Below, piece after piece: positions 1-9,659 of a DNA stretch of 64,000 nucleotides. The first letter of the stretch is position 1, and every line of letters starts with the position of its first letter. The stretch is taken from the NCBI GenBank assembly GCA_934561555.1, contig CAKTGQ010000005.1, positions 62,001 to 126,000 of the forward strand, written 5' to 3'. The translations under genes were made by a program, and so were the position numbers. Origin of the DNA: an uncultured Faecalibacterium sp. Its GTDB lineage: Bacteria > Bacillota > Clostridia > Oscillospirales > Ruminococcaceae. A model generated the notes under the pieces. That model saw only the letters and a program-made list of their open reading frames with translations, was not told the origin of the DNA and ran no database searches.

Positions 1-1
1 C

Positions 2-3000
2 TGCACCGACCACGGCGTAATGTACGGCTGTGTGCAGTTTTATAAAGCCGCTAAAAAGGCGGGCATCAAGCCCATTATCGGCTGTGAGGTCTATGTTGCC
101 ACCCGTACCCGCTTTGATAAGGTAAATAAAATCGACGGCAACAACCACCTGATCTTACTGTGCAAAAACGAGACCGGCTATAAGAACCTGATCAAAATGG
201 TCTCTGCCGGTTTTGTGGAGGGCTTTTACTCCAAGCCCCGCGTGGATAAGCAGCTTTTGGAGCAATACCACGAGGGACTGATCTGCCTTTCGGCCTGTTT
301 GGCGGGCGAGATCCCGCAGGCCATTCTGGCAGGGGACTACGAGCGCGCAAAGGCAACTGCGCTGTGGTACCGGGACTTGTTCGGTGCGGAGAATTACTAT
401 ATCGAATTGCAGGATCACGGCTTGAAAGAGGATACCACCGTTCTGCCGCAGCTTATCAAGCTTTCCCGGGAGACGGGCATTCCCATGGCAGCTACCAACG
501 ATGCTCATTATCTGCGCAAAGAGGACGCCAAAATGCAGAGCATCCTGCTGTGCATCCAGACCGGCAAGACCATTCAGGATGCCGACCGCATGGAGTTCCA
601 GACCGACGAATTCTACGTCAAGACCACAGACGAGATGTACGAGCTGTTCTCCATGGTGCCGGAAGCCTGCGCCAACACGGCAAAGATCGCCGAGCAGTGC
701 AATTTTGACTTTGAGTTCGGCCACACCAAGATCCCTTACTACAAGGCCCCGGACGGCATGGATAATCAGGCTTACTTTGAAAAGCTCTGCTGGGACGGCC
801 TGGAACGCCGCTACGGCCCGGACGTGCCGCAGGCGAATATCGACCGCCTGAAATACGAGATCGGCGTGGTCAAGACTATGGGGTATACCAACTACTACCT
901 CATCGTGTGGGACTACATCAATTTTGCAAAAAGTCAGGGCATCCCGGTGGGGCCGGGACGCGGCTCCGGCGCGGGCAGTATTGCTGCCTACTGCGTGGGC
1001 ATTACGGATATCGACCCCATCCGCTACAACCTGATTTTCGAGCGCTTTTTGAACCCCGAGCGCGTCAGTATGCCGGATTTCGACGTGGACTTCTGCTACG
1101 AGCGTCGGCAGGAGGTCATCGACTACGTCAACCGCAAATACGGTGCGGATCATGTGGCGCAGATCGTCACCTTTGGTACCATGGCCGCCCGCAACGCCAT
1201 CCGTGACGTTGGCCGCGTCATGGGCATCCCGTACCAGCAGGTGGACGTGGTGGCAAAGCTTGTGCCCATGGAACTGAAGATGACCCTGAAGCGGGCGTTG
1301 GAGGTTTCCAGCGAGCTGAAAAAGCTTTACGATACCGACCCGCAGGTGACCGAGCTCATTGACACCGCCTTGAAGGTGGAGGGAATGCCCCGTCACGCCT
1401 CCACCCACGCGGCGGGCGTGGTCATCACCCCGGAGCCGACCAATTATTATCTGCCGCTTGCCACCAACGATGGTCTGCCGGTGACCCAGTTCAACATGAC
1501 CGAGATCGAAGAACTGGGTCTTTTGAAGATGGACTTTCTGGGTCTGCGCACCCTGACCGTCATCCGGGACGCAGAGGTGGCGGTGCAAAAGCAGCACCCG
1601 GAGTTCTCCATCCGTGATCTGGATTATGATGACCCGGATACCTATAAAATGCTGGGTCAGGGCGATACCGAGGGCGTGTTCCAGCTGGAATCCTCCGGCA
1701 TGAAGCAGGTGCTTGTGGGCTTACAGCCGCAGAACCTTGAAGATGTTATCGCTTTGATCAGTCTGTACCGCCCGGGCCCCATGGACTCCATTCCCACCTA
1801 TCTGCGCAATCGGCACGAGCCGGATAAGATCAGCTACAAGACCCTGCAGCTGGCGCACATTCTGGATGTGACCAACGGCTGCATCGTCTATCAAGAGCAG
1901 GTCATGCAGATCTTCCGGGAGCTGGCAGGCTTCTCCTTCGGGCAGGCAGATAACGTCCGCCGCGCCATGAGCAAAAAGAAGCACGCCGTCATGGAGGCCG
2001 AGCGGGAACATTTTGTGCACGGCTGCACCGAGCCCGGTCACGAATGCCCGGGCTGCGTTGCAAACGGCATCCCGGAGCAGGTGGCAAACCAGATCTACGA
2101 CGAGATGTCCAGCTTTGCGTCCTACGCCTTCAACAAGAGCCATGCCGCCTGCTACGCCTATGTGGCATTCCAGACGGCTTATCTCAAATGCCATTACCCC
2201 AGCCAGTTCATGGCTGCATTGCTCACCAGTGTGCTGGATAATACCGATAAGGTCATTGAGTATTCCGGCGAGTGCGCCCGTCTGGGCATCAAGGTGCTGC
2301 CGCCGGATGTAAATATTTCCAACGGCGGCTTTACCGCCGATGATAACGGTCAGATCCGTTTTGGACTGAATGCCGTGAAAAACGTAGGCCGCAACCTTAT
2401 CGAGAACGCAGTCACCGAGCGCAGGGAAAAGCCCTACACCAGTCTTTACGATTTCTGCAAGCGGATGCACGGCAGCGAGTTGAACCGCCGCTCGGTGGAA
2501 AGCCTGATCAAAGCCGGTGCCTTTGACTGCTTTGGCTCCAACCGCCACAGCATGGTGGAAGCGGTAGAGGGCATTCTCAAGAGCATCGAGACCGACTCCC
2601 GCCGCAATCTGGAAGGGCAGTTGGATCTGTTCTCCGTGATGAGCGGGGAAGTGCAGAATAGCCCGCAAGAGGATGTCTACGAAATTCGCCCCTTGGCAGA
2701 GTACACCCCTGCCGAGCTGCTGCAGCAGGAAAAAGAGGTCAGCGGTCTGTACCTGTCCGGCCACCCGCTGGACGCCTACCGGGAAAAGTCTGCCCGCATC
2801 GGCTCCCATACCATCAAAGACCTCACCGGCGAGGATGCCCATGTGCAGGACGGCGAAAAGGTGCGCATTGTGTGTGCGGTGGTCAAAAACCGCATGATGA
2901 CGACCAAATCCAACAGCATGATGGCCTTTACCAGCGTGGAGGATCTGACTGGCACCATGGAGGTGATCGTGTTCCCCAAGGTGCTGGACCGCTTCCGGGA

Positions 3001-3376
3001 TGCCATTCAGGAAAATGCTGTTGTGGTCATCGACGGACGACTTTCCGTGCGGGAGGATGAAGCCTCCAAGCTGCTGGCAGACAGCATTCTGCCCATCGAC
3101 AGCTACGACCCGACCCGCTTGGATAAAGGCCGTCCGGACCCTGTCAAAACAGCTGCCCGGCGGGTATTCATCCGTCTGCCGTCCCGCAGCTGCCCCCAGT
3201 ACGACAAAGTGGTGAACCTGTTGGAGATCTTCGATGGCGATATCCCGGTGATCCTGTATCTGGAGGATACCAAACAGAAGCTGGCCGCACCGCGCCGGCT
3301 GTACACTTCCGGGCATCCGCTCTTCTTCAAAGAGCTGGAACGGCTGCTGGGTGCAGAAAACGTTGCAACAAAATAA
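2..3376 (+). CDS. dnaE: DNA polymerase III subunit alpha (5' end cut off)
   Basis: Catalytic subunit of the replicative DNA polymerase, acting in the cytoplasm at the fork. The frame is already open at base 2 and reads TDHGVMYG, the PHP-domain motif normally about 40 residues into DnaE, so only the extreme N-terminus is missing. The visible part has the PHP domain (residues 1-200), the polymerase core with catalytic PDFDVDF (about residue 355), helix-hairpin-helix and beta-binding regions, and a C-terminal OB fold (about residues 935-1040). The length of roughly 1125 visible residues fits DnaE1/DnaE3. It is not PolC: there is no embedded exonuclease. No clear terminator follows; pfkA has its own promoter 130 bases downstream. 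Confidence 0.97.
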   Translation, partial: CTDHGVMYGCVQFYKAAKKAGIKPIIGCEVYVATRTRFDKVNKIDGNNHLILLCKNETGYKNLIKMVSAGFVEGFYSKPRVDKQLLEQYHEGLICLSACLAGEIPQAILAGDYERAKATALWYRDLFGAENYYIELQDHGLKEDTTVLPQLIKLSRETGIPMAATNDAHYLRKEDAKMQSILLCIQTGKTIQDADRMEFQTDEFYVKTTDEMYELFSMVPEACANTAKIAEQCNFDFEFGHTKIPYYKAPDGMDNQAYFEKLCWDGLERRYGPDVPQANIDRLKYEIGVVKTMGYTNYYLIVWDYINFAKSQGIPVGPGRGSGAGSIAAYCVGITDIDPIRYNLIFERFLNPERVSMPDFDVDFCYERRQEVIDYVNRKYGADHVAQIVTFGTMAARNAIRDVGRVMGIPYQQVDVVAKLVPMELKMTLKRALEVSSELKKLYDTDPQVTELIDTALKVEGMPRHASTHAAGVVITPEPTNYYLPLATNDGLPVTQFNMTEIEELGLLKMDFLGLRTLTVIRDAEVAVQKQHPEFSIRDLDYDDPDTYKMLGQGDTEGVFQLESSGMKQVLVGLQPQNLEDVIALISLYRPGPMDSIPTYLRNRHEPDKISYKTLQLAHILDVTNGCIVYQEQVMQIFRELAGFSFGQADNVRRAMSKKKHAVMEAEREHFVHGCTEPGHECPGCVANGIPEQVANQIYDEMSSFASYAFNKSHAACYAYVAFQTAYLKCHYPSQFMAALLTSVLDNTDKVIEYSGECARLGIKVLPPDVNISNGGFTADDNGQIRFGLNAVKNVGRNLIENAVTERREKPYTSLYDFCKRMHGSELNRRSVESLIKAGAFDCFGSNRHSMVEAVEGILKSIETDSRRNLEGQLDLFSVMSGEVQNSPQEDVYEIRPLAEYTPAELLQQEKEVSGLYLSGHPLDAYREKSARIGSHTIKDLTGEDAHVQDGEKVRIVCAVVKNRMMTTKSNSMMAFTSVEDLTGTMEVIVFPKVLDRFRDAIQENAVVVIDGRLSVREDEASKLLADSILPIDSYDPTRLDKGRPDPVKTAARRVFIRLPSRSCPQYDKVVNLLEIFDGDIPVILYLEDTKQKLAAPRRLYTSGHPLFFKELERLLGAENVATK

Positions 3377-3449
3377 CATATTTGTGCACGAATGGCACCG
3401 CATGGGACGACTTTAAATTTGATGAGTTGCACAAACTGCAAAAATAACG

Positions 3450-3470
3450 CGATATAACGCTATTATATCG
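3450..3470. promoter_or_regulatory. Inverted repeat upstream of the pfkA promoter
   Basis: A perfect 8-base inverted repeat, CGATATAA and TTATATCG, flanks a 5-base spacer, 36 bases before the pfkA -35 box. It has no T-run, so it is not a terminator. It may be an operator; the regulator is unknown. The half-site resembles that of the PadR sites at 22521-22571, but points the other way. Confidence 0.4.
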
Positions 3471-3505
3471 TGCTGTATGGATTTGCATAAAGTCTCAAAA
3501 CCCTA

Positions 3506-3535
3506 TTGAAATTTGTCTGGATGGTGTGCTATAAT
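3506..3535 (+). promoter_or_regulatory. Promoter of pfkA
   Basis: TTGAAA at 3506 and a perfect TATAAT at 3530 are separated by 18 bases, a housekeeping-type promoter. Transcription would begin near 3542, leaving a leader of about 105 bases before the pfkA start. Confidence 0.75.
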
Positions 3536-3648
3536 CATTAAAGGCGAATCAAAGCTGTTGCAAAGCAACAAGCCTGTTTCGGGAAGAAGAGATTACAGGC
3601 AAAAGGGTAAATGAAGAACTGAACTGTAAATTGGAGGGAATCTCTCGT

Positions 3649-4623
3649 ATGGAAAAGCAAATCAAAACGATTGGCGTGCTTACAAGCGGTGGTGATGCTC
3701 CCGGCATGAACGCTGCTGTGCGCGCTGTGGTACGCACTGGCCTGCACAAGGGCTTCCGTATGATCGGTATTCAGCGCGGCTATAACGGCCTGCTGAACGG
3801 CGAGTGCTTTGAAATGAACCTGCGCAGCGTTTCTAACATCATCTCTGCCGGCGGCACCATTCTGTATACGGCGCGCTGCCTGGAGTTCAAGACCAAGGAA
3901 GGTCAGGATAAGGGCGCTGAAAAGTGCCGTGAGCTGGGCATTGATGCGCTGGTCGTTATCGGCGGCGACGGCTCCTACCGCGGCGCCCGCGCACTGGCAC
4001 ACCGCGGCATCCCCATGATCGGCCTGCCCGGCACCATTGATAACGATATCGCCTGCACGGATTACACCATCGGCTACGATACCGCCATGAACACCGCACT
4101 GGAAATGATTGACAAGCTGCGCGACACCACCCAGAGCCACGACCGTTGCAGTGTGGTCGAGGTCATGGGCCGCAACGCCGGTTACATTGCGCTGAACGTT
4201 GCTATCGCTTCCGGCGCTATGGCTGTGCTGCTGCCTGAGAAGGAATTCGATATGCAGCGCGACATTCTGGATAAGATCGCCGAGACCCAAAAGACCGGCA
4301 AGCGCCACTTTATCATCATCGTGGCCGAGGGCGTGGGTCATGCACAGGAAATCGCCAACGAGATCCAGGCACGCACTGGTATCGATTCCCGTGCAACGAT
4401 TCTGGGTCATGTGCAGCGCGGTGGTTCTCCCACCCTGCGCGACCGTGTGAATGCTTCTGCCATGGGCTATCAGGCTGTCTGCCTGCTGGAGCAGGGCAAG
4501 TATAACCGCATCGTCGGCATGAAGGGCGAGAAGCTGGTGGACTACCCCGTGGACGAGGCTTTGGAGATGACCAAGAGCCTTGACCCTGTGCTGGTGGATG
4601 TGTGCAACACTATTTCCATCTGA
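3649..4623 (+). CDS. pfkA: 6-phosphofructokinase
   Basis: Phosphorylates fructose 6-phosphate to fructose 1,6-bisphosphate, the committed step of glycolysis. The 324-residue protein has the family's usual length. It shows the N-terminal SGGDAPGMNA loop, GGDGSYRGA (nucleotide binding), PGTIDNDI with the catalytic Asp, and MGRNAGYIA (substrate binding). GGDG followed by ordinary ATP-type residues favours an ATP-dependent rather than a pyrophosphate-dependent enzyme. I chose the ATG at 3649 over the in-frame TTG at 3631 because GGAGGG at 3633-3638 sits about 10 bases before it and would overlap the TTG. Monocistronic: its own promoter in front, a strong terminator behind. Confidence 0.96.
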   Translation: MEKQIKTIGVLTSGGDAPGMNAAVRAVVRTGLHKGFRMIGIQRGYNGLLNGECFEMNLRSVSNIISAGGTILYTARCLEFKTKEGQDKGAEKCRELGIDALVVIGGDGSYRGARALAHRGIPMIGLPGTIDNDIACTDYTIGYDTAMNTALEMIDKLRDTTQSHDRCSVVEVMGRNAGYIALNVAIASGAMAVLLPEKEFDMQRDILDKIAETQKTGKRHFIIIVAEGVGHAQEIANEIQARTGIDSRATILGHVQRGGSPTLRDRVNASAMGYQAVCLLEQGKYNRIVGMKGEKLVDYPVDEALEMTKSLDPVLVDVCNTISI

Positions 4624-4640
4624 TTTCAACGTCAAATACA

Positions 4641-4684
4641 AGAGCTATCCGTTCGGGTTTTCTGAGCGGATGGCTCTTTTTTGC
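4641..4684 (+). terminator. Intrinsic terminator of pfkA
   Basis: A 14-base-pair stem (two G-U pairs) with a GGGTTTT-type loop is followed by a run of T, 18 bases after the pfkA stop. Confidence 0.9.
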
Positions 4685-4734
4685 TACTGTTTTTCAGAAA
4701 CAACGTATTATAAGTAAAATTCAACAACTTTTTG

Positions 4735-4763
4735 TTTACAAATGCTTCCAAATAAGTTATACT
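4735..4763 (+). promoter_or_regulatory. Promoter of the MmcQ/GyrI-like pair
   Basis: TTTACA at 4735 and TATACT at 4758 with a 17-base spacer, just ahead of the ribosome-binding site AACGGAGGTG of the MmcQ-like gene. Confidence 0.75.
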
Positions 4764-4785
4764 GAGAAAAAACGGAGGTGCCGCC

Positions 4786-5169
4786 ATGAAATACAGCTGG
4801 ATCGACACGGAGCTTCTGCAAAAGCCCGGCGTTACCAAAGACTTGCAGGCAGAGTGGAACTGGATAAGATATCAAATCAGCGGCAAAATGTTTGCAGCCG
4901 TCTGTCTGGATGATGCCACAGGAAAGCCGGTATATATTACCTGTAAGCTAGACCCCGCCGAGGGGGAGTTTCTGCGCCAACAGTATGAGGATATCATTCC
5001 GGGCTACTACATGAATAAGGTGCATTGGAACTCCGTAAAAGCAGATGGAAACGTGCCGGACGCATTGCTGCGGGAGATGCTGGAAAAATCTTATCGGCTG
5101 GTGCTGGGCGGCTTCAGCAAAAAGAAACAGCGTGAGCTGCTGGAAGGAGAAAAGAAAGATGCCATTTGA
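4786..5169 (+). CDS. MmcQ/YjbR family protein
   Basis: A 127-residue cytoplasmic protein of the MmcQ/YjbR family (CyaY-like double-wing fold). These proteins are often annotated as DNA-binding, but their true role is poorly defined. Family marks seen are the AEWNWIRYQISGKMFA start, the central LDPAEGEFLRQQYEDIIPGYYMNKVHW segment and the C-terminal LLREMLEKSYRLVLGGF helix. An excellent AACGGAGG site stands 7 bases before the ATG. Its last 11 bases overlap the start of the GyrI-like gene, so the two are translationally coupled. Confidence 0.85.
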   Translation: MKYSWIDTELLQKPGVTKDLQAEWNWIRYQISGKMFAAVCLDDATGKPVYITCKLDPAEGEFLRQQYEDIIPGYYMNKVHWNSVKADGNVPDALLREMLEKSYRLVLGGFSKKKQRELLEGEKKDAI

Positions 5170-5794
5170 CTATAAGAAAGAATATAAAGAATTTTATCTC
5201 CCGCCGAAGAAACCGCAGATCATCACCATCCCACCCATGAATTTTGTGGCGGTACAGGGCAAGGGCGACCCCAACGACCCGGCAGGGGAATACAAGGCAG
5301 CGTTGGAGCTGCTGTACGGCATTGCGTTTACCATTAAAATGAGTTACAAGGGCAGCCACAAGATGGACGGCTACTTTGAATATGTTGTTCCACCACTGGA
5401 GGGACTGTGGCATCAGCCTGGGGCAGAGGGTGTGGATTTTTCCAACAAGGAGACCTTTATCTGGACCTCCATGATCCGTCTGCCGGAATTTGTCACCCGT
5501 GCCGAATTTGACTGGGCAGTGCGGGAAGCCACGGCCAAAAAGAAAAAGGACTTTTCTAAGGTGGGATTTTTCACCTATGATGAGGGCCTGTGCGTACAGT
5601 GTATGCACATCGGCCCCTACGACACCGAACCGGAGACCCTGCGGCAGCTGGATATGTTTGCAGCGGAGCAAGGATATTGCCCGGATTTTTCAGACACGCG
5701 CTTCCATCACGAGATCTATCTGGGAGATCCGCGCCGCACCGCCCCGGAAAAGCTGAAAACCGTATTGCGGCACCCGATCCGCAAAATAGAATAA
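5159..5794 (+). CDS. GyrI-like small-molecule-binding domain protein
   Basis: A 211-residue protein consisting of a GyrI-like (SOUL/AraC effector) domain. It has no helix-turn-helix, so it is not a complete AraC-type regulator. The ATG at 5159 lies inside the end of the MmcQ-like gene and is preceded by GGAAGGAG. Typical features are the N-terminal [11 protein letters not shown] segment and the [16 protein letters not shown] stretch towards the C-terminus. Stand-alone proteins of this class bind or hydrolyse small, sometimes toxic, amphipathic compounds. No substrate can be read from the sequence. Confidence 0.85.
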   Translation: MPFDYKKEYKEFYLPPKKPQIITIPPMNFVAVQGKGDPNDPAGEYKAALELLYGIAFTIKMSYKGSHKMDGYFEYVVPPLEGLWHQPGAEGVDFSNKETFIWTSMIRLPEFVTRAEFDWAVREATAKKKKDFSKVGFFTYDEGLCVQCMHIGPYDTEPETLRQLDMFAAEQGYCPDFSDTRFHHEIYLGDPRRTAPEKLKTVLRHPIRKIE

Positions 5795-5886
5795 CAGAAA
5801 ACTTCACAAAAACTGTCGCTTTTTCTTGTAAGATGTGCTATACTAAAATTATCTGTAAAACACACTTAAAAATGGAGGAAAACATC

Positions 5887-7437
5887 ATGCAGCATGAAAC
5901 TGTCATCGTGCTGGACTTTGGCGGACAGTACAATCAGCTGATTGCCCGCCGCGTCCGAGAAAATAATGTCTACTGCGAGATCTATTCCTATAAAACCGAT
6001 CTTTCGGTCATCAAGGCCAAGAATCCCAAGGGCATCATCTTCACCGGCGGCCCCAACAGCGTTTATCTGGAGGATTCTCCCACCATCGACCCCGAGATCT
6101 TCAGCTGGGGCGTGCCTGTGCTGGGCATCTGCTACGGCAGCCAGCTGATGATGCACCTTCTGGGCGGTCATGTCTGCCGCGCTCCCGAGCGTGAGTACGG
6201 CAAGACCGAGGTGTTCGTGAACACCGAGAGCAAGCTGTTCACCGATGTGCAGCCCTCTACCATCTGCTGGATGAGCCACAACGACTACATTGAGCAGGCG
6301 GCTCCCGGCTTTGAGATCACTGCCCACACCGCAAACTGCCCTGTGGCAGCCGTTGAAAATGCCGAAAAGGGTCTGTATGCCGTACAGTTCCACCCGGAGG
6401 TGCTGCACACCGCCGAGGGCAAGAAGATGCTGCGCAACTTCGTGTACAACGTCTGCGGCTGCTCCGGCGATTGGAAGATGGATTCCTTTGTAGAGAACAA
6501 CGTCAAGGCTCTGCGGGAGCGCATCGGCGAGGGCAAGGTGCTGTGCGCCCTGTCCGGCGGCGTGGATTCCTCCGTGCTGGCCGCTATGCTGGCAAAGGCC
6601 ATCGGCAAGCAGCTGACCTGCGTGTTCGTGGATCACGGCCTGCTGCGTAAGAACGAGAAGGAAGAGGTCTGCTCTGTCTTTGGCCCGGGCAATGCCAACG
6701 GCTTTGACATCAACTTCATCTGTGTAGATGCCCGCGACCGCTACTTTAGCAAGCTGAAGGGTGTCACTGAGCCGGAGCGCAAGCGCAAGATCATCGGTGA
6801 GGAGTTCATCCGCGTGTTCGAGGAAGAGGCCAAGAAGATCGGCAAGGTGGACTTCCTTGCACAGGGCACCATCTACCCCGACGTGGTGGAAAGCGGTCTG
6901 GGCGGCGAGTCCACCGTCATCAAGAGCCACCACAACGTGGGCGGTCTGCCCGATACCGTGGACTTCAAGGAACTGGTGGAGCCTCTGCGCAACCTGTTCA
7001 AGGACGAAGTCCGTCAGGCCGGCCGCGAGCTGGGTCTGCCCGAGTATCTGGTCAGCCGTCAGCCGTTCCCCGGCCCCGGTCTGGGCATTCGCATCATCGG
7101 CGAGGTGACCCCCGAGAAGGTCACCATCGTGCAGGACGCTGACGCCATCTGGCGCGAGGAGATCGCCAAGGCCGGTCTGGATAAGGAAATCAGCCAGTAT
7201 TATGCAGCGCTGACCAATATGCACAGCGTTGGTGTTATGGGCGACGAGCGCACCTATGATTACGCTGTTGCGCTGCGCGCCGTGACCACCACCGACTTCA
7301 TGACCGCAGAAAGCTACGATATGCCGTGGGATGTTCTGGGCACTGTCACCAGCCGCATCGTCAACGAGGTCAAGCACGTCAACCGCGTGTTCTACGACTG
7401 CACTGGTAAGCCGCCTGCAACGATCGAGCTCGAGTAA
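5887..7437 (+). CDS. guaA: GMP synthase (glutamine-hydrolysing)
   Basis: Converts XMP, ATP and glutamine to GMP, the last step of guanine nucleotide synthesis. The 516-residue protein has both domains in one chain. The class-I glutamine amidotransferase carries the nucleophile in GICYGSQ (about residue 85) and the His/Glu pair in FHPEVLHT. The ATP-pyrophosphatase carries LSGGVDSSV (about residue 225) and ends in a GMPS dimerisation domain. The ATG at 5887 has GGAGGA 7 bases upstream. I looked for a purine riboswitch in the 92-base gap before it and saw none. A strong terminator closes the unit. Confidence 0.98.
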   Translation: MQHETVIVLDFGGQYNQLIARRVRENNVYCEIYSYKTDLSVIKAKNPKGIIFTGGPNSVYLEDSPTIDPEIFSWGVPVLGICYGSQLMMHLLGGHVCRAPEREYGKTEVFVNTESKLFTDVQPSTICWMSHNDYIEQAAPGFEITAHTANCPVAAVENAEKGLYAVQFHPEVLHTAEGKKMLRNFVYNVCGCSGDWKMDSFVENNVKALRERIGEGKVLCALSGGVDSSVLAAMLAKAIGKQLTCVFVDHGLLRKNEKEEVCSVFGPGNANGFDINFICVDARDRYFSKLKGVTEPERKRKIIGEEFIRVFEEEAKKIGKVDFLAQGTIYPDVVESGLGGESTVIKSHHNVGGLPDTVDFKELVEPLRNLFKDEVRQAGRELGLPEYLVSRQPFPGPGLGIRIIGEVTPEKVTIVQDADAIWREEIAKAGLDKEISQYYAALTNMHSVGVMGDERTYDYAVALRAVTTTDFMTAESYDMPWDVLGTVTSRIVNEVKHVNRVFYDCTGKPPATIELE

Positions 7438-7453
7438 TCCCCAACAATACCAT

Positions 7454-7500
7454 CACCCCGGAAAGTTGCGTTTTTGCGTAGTCTTCCGGGGTGTTTTTAT
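7454..7500 (+). terminator. Intrinsic terminator of guaA
   Basis: CACCCCGGAA pairs with TTCCGGGGTG over a 20-base loop and is followed by TTTTTAT, 16 bases after the guaA stop. Confidence 0.88.
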
Positions 7501-7606
7501 CTTCCGGTCCAATCAAACAAGCTGTAACTTTGAAAGTGTATCCTGTATCAGAACAACCTCTAAGCATTTTGACCGCAGTATTTTACACAAAAAAGCCCGA
7601 AACCCC

Positions 7607-7635
7607 TTCCTTCTCCGCCCGCAGGGGAGTATAAT
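7607..7635 (+). promoter_or_regulatory. Probable promoter of azlCD
   Basis: A perfect TATAAT at 7630-7635 lies 42 bases before the azlC start. The -35 box at 17 bases is poor (TTCCTT), so an activator may be needed. Confidence 0.5.
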
Positions 7636-7677
7636 AGACTTTGTTGTTTGCAAAACAGGAAAGGGGAAGTATCAACT

Positions 7678-8454
7678 ATGGAATCGAAGCAGAGGCTTCT
7701 GGAGCCGCAGCTCGTCCAAACAGGAAGGGCAGATCAGTTCAGCCGCAAGGTGTTCTGCGACGGAATGCGGGATGGTGTGCCCATTGCGCTGGGCTATTTC
7801 GCTGTATCGTTTTCGCTGGGTATTGCGGCGCGCAAGGCGGGCTTTACGCCGTTTCAGGGGTTTCTTGTCAGTTTGCTGAACAATGCCTCTGCAGGAGAAT
7901 ATGCCGCATTTGCGCTGATTATGGCAAACGCCACCTATTTTGAGGTGGCGGTCATTACTCTGATCGCCAATGCGCGGTATCTGCTGATGAGCTGTGCGCT
8001 GGCACAGCGCTTTGCGCCGGAAACGCCCTTCTGGCATCGGCTGCTCATCGGCTATGATGTCACGGACGAGCTATTCGGCATTACCATCGCCCGCCCGGGC
8101 AGTCTGAACCCGTACTATACCTATGGCGCTATTCTGCTGGCAGCACCTGCTTGGGCTTCCGGTACGGCGCTGGGCATTATAGCAGGCAATCTGCTGCCGC
8201 TGCGGGTAGTCAGTGCTTTGAGTGTAGCGCTGTATGGGATGTTTTTGGCCATCATCATCCCACCGGCCCGCAAAGACCGGATCGTTGCGGTGCTGGTCGT
8301 CATCAGTTTTGCACTGAGTTTTCTGTGCAGCTATCTGCCGGGCATCTCGGCGCTCTCCGAGGGTACCCGTACCATTCTTTTAACGGTGGCGATCTCCGGC
8401 GCAGCAGCGGTTCTGTTCCCGGTCAGGCAGGAGGAAAATGAAGATGACGCATAA
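7678..8454 (+). CDS. azlC: AzlC family branched-chain amino acid exporter, large subunit
   Basis: Large integral membrane subunit of an AzlCD-type permease; family members export branched-chain amino acids and analogues such as 4-azaleucine. The 258-residue protein has the conserved FCDGMRDGVPIALGYFAVSF start and about seven hydrophobic segments. The ATG at 7678 follows AAAGGGGAAG at good spacing; an in-frame ATG at 7648 lacks one. The stop overlaps the start of azlD, so the two are coupled. Transported substrate is inferred from the family only. Confidence 0.9.
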   Translation: MESKQRLLEPQLVQTGRADQFSRKVFCDGMRDGVPIALGYFAVSFSLGIAARKAGFTPFQGFLVSLLNNASAGEYAAFALIMANATYFEVAVITLIANARYLLMSCALAQRFAPETPFWHRLLIGYDVTDELFGITIARPGSLNPYYTYGAILLAAPAWASGTALGIIAGNLLPLRVVSALSVALYGMFLAIIIPPARKDRIVAVLVVISFALSFLCSYLPGISALSEGTRTILLTVAISGAAAVLFPVRQEENEDDA

Positions 8455-8749
8455 CAATTATATCTATATTGCAGTCATGGCACTGGTGTCCTACGCCATC
8501 CGAATCCTGCCGCTGACGCTGATCCGCAAGCCGATCAAAAACCGCTTTATCCAGTCGTTTTTGTACTATGTGCCCTATGTGACGCTGGCTGTGATGACCT
8601 TCCCGGCCATCATTCAGGCAACGCAGAGCCCGGCAGCAGGTGCTGTTGCGCTGGTAGTTGGCATTGCCGCCGCATGGTTTGGCGCAAGTTTGTTTCAGGT
8701 GGCTGCGGGCTGCTGTGCCGTGGTGTTCGTGCTGGAATTTTTTATCTGA
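8444..8749 (+). CDS. azlD: AzlD family branched-chain amino acid exporter, small subunit
   Basis: Small membrane partner of AzlC, about 101 residues with three or four hydrophobic helices and the family motif YAIRILPLTLIRKPI near the start. The site AGGAGG at 8429-8434 is 9 bases from the ATG at 8444 but only 3 from the ATG at 8438, so I prefer 8444. Either start overlaps the azlC stop, as is usual for this two-gene transporter. Confidence 0.9.
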   Translation: MTHNNYIYIAVMALVSYAIRILPLTLIRKPIKNRFIQSFLYYVPYVTLAVMTFPAIIQATQSPAAGAVALVVGIAAAWFGASLFQVAAGCCAVVFVLEFFI

Positions 8750-8771
8750 TGCCTTATAGCAGGAGAACAAA

Positions 8772-9608
8772 ATGAAGAAGATCCTTGTAACCGGTGCCGG
8801 CGGCTTTGTAGGCTCCCGCGTGATGCAGCAATGGGCGGGGCGTTACGAGTTGTGCACCTTTCCCAAAGGCTTTCTGGCAACAACAGGGGAGGACGCTGTG
8901 CGGTGGGTTGTTTTGCAGCAGCGTCCGGATGTCATACTGCACACCGCAGCTATTTCGGATACCGGTTATTGCGCCGACCACCCGGAGCAGGCTTATCGCG
9001 CCAATGTGGAACTTCCGGTCTGGCTTGCCCGTGCCGCAGCGGAGACTGGCGCAAAGCTGGTGGCCTTCAGTTCGGATCAGGTCTATGCCGGTGTAGAGCA
9101 GTCCGGCCCGCTGACGGAGAGCATTCCGCTGCAGCCAGCCAATGTGTACGGGCAGGGCAAGCTGGAAATGGAGCAGAGGGTGCAAGCGCTCTGCCCGCGT
9201 GCCGTGCTGCTGCGCGCCGCATGGATGTACGACTTGCCAGGCTACCAACTGCCCATCCGGGGTAACCTGCCGCTGAACCTTTTGCGTGCGGCACAGCGGG
9301 GAGAATCCGTCTGCTTTTCTGTTCGGGACTTCCGAGGCATCACCTACGTCCGGCAGGCGGTGGCGCTGCTGGAGCCTGTTCTGACCCTGCCCGGCGGAGT
9401 CTATAATTTTGGCAGTGAAAACGCCGAAAACATGGTGCTGACTGCTCAGCAGTTTGCGAAGATACTCGGGATCACAGTCGATATTCAGGAAGCTGACTGG
9501 ACACGCAATCTTGCGATGGACTGCAGCAAGCTGCGGGCGCAGGGCATCGTATTTGACATCACACAGGCAGGGCTAACGCGCTGTTTGCGGGATTATGGAC
9601 TGCGCTGA
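8772..9608 (+). CDS. RmlD-like NAD(P)-dependent sugar-nucleotide reductase
   Basis: A 278-residue extended short-chain dehydrogenase of the RmlD (dTDP-4-dehydrorhamnose reductase) group. It has the N-terminal nucleotide loop GAGGFVGSR (residues 8-16), SSDQVY for the catalytic Ser/Thr region, and YGQGKLE with the Tyr-x3-Lys pair (about residue 128). No other rhamnose genes (rmlA, B, C) are nearby, so its substrate is uncertain; some relatives serve as methionine adenosyltransferase regulatory-type proteins or unlinked sugar reductases. It starts 22 bases after azlD behind AGGAGA, and may share that transcript by read-through. Confidence 0.82.
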   Translation: MKKILVTGAGGFVGSRVMQQWAGRYELCTFPKGFLATTGEDAVRWVVLQQRPDVILHTAAISDTGYCADHPEQAYRANVELPVWLARAAAETGAKLVAFSSDQVYAGVEQSGPLTESIPLQPANVYGQGKLEMEQRVQALCPRAVLLRAAWMYDLPGYQLPIRGNLPLNLLRAAQRGESVCFSVRDFRGITYVRQAVALLEPVLTLPGGVYNFGSENAENMVLTAQQFAKILGITVDIQEADWTRNLAMDCSKLRAQGIVFDITQAGLTRCLRDYGLR

Positions 9609-9659
9609 CCGCAGAAACAAAAATTTTTCCGTATCGCACAAAAAACAGAGAAAGGCACG

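Noticed and set aside
5795..5886. Possible purine riboswitch upstream of guaA
   Set aside because: The gap is 92 bases and none of the conserved purine-aptamer junction sequences can be seen.
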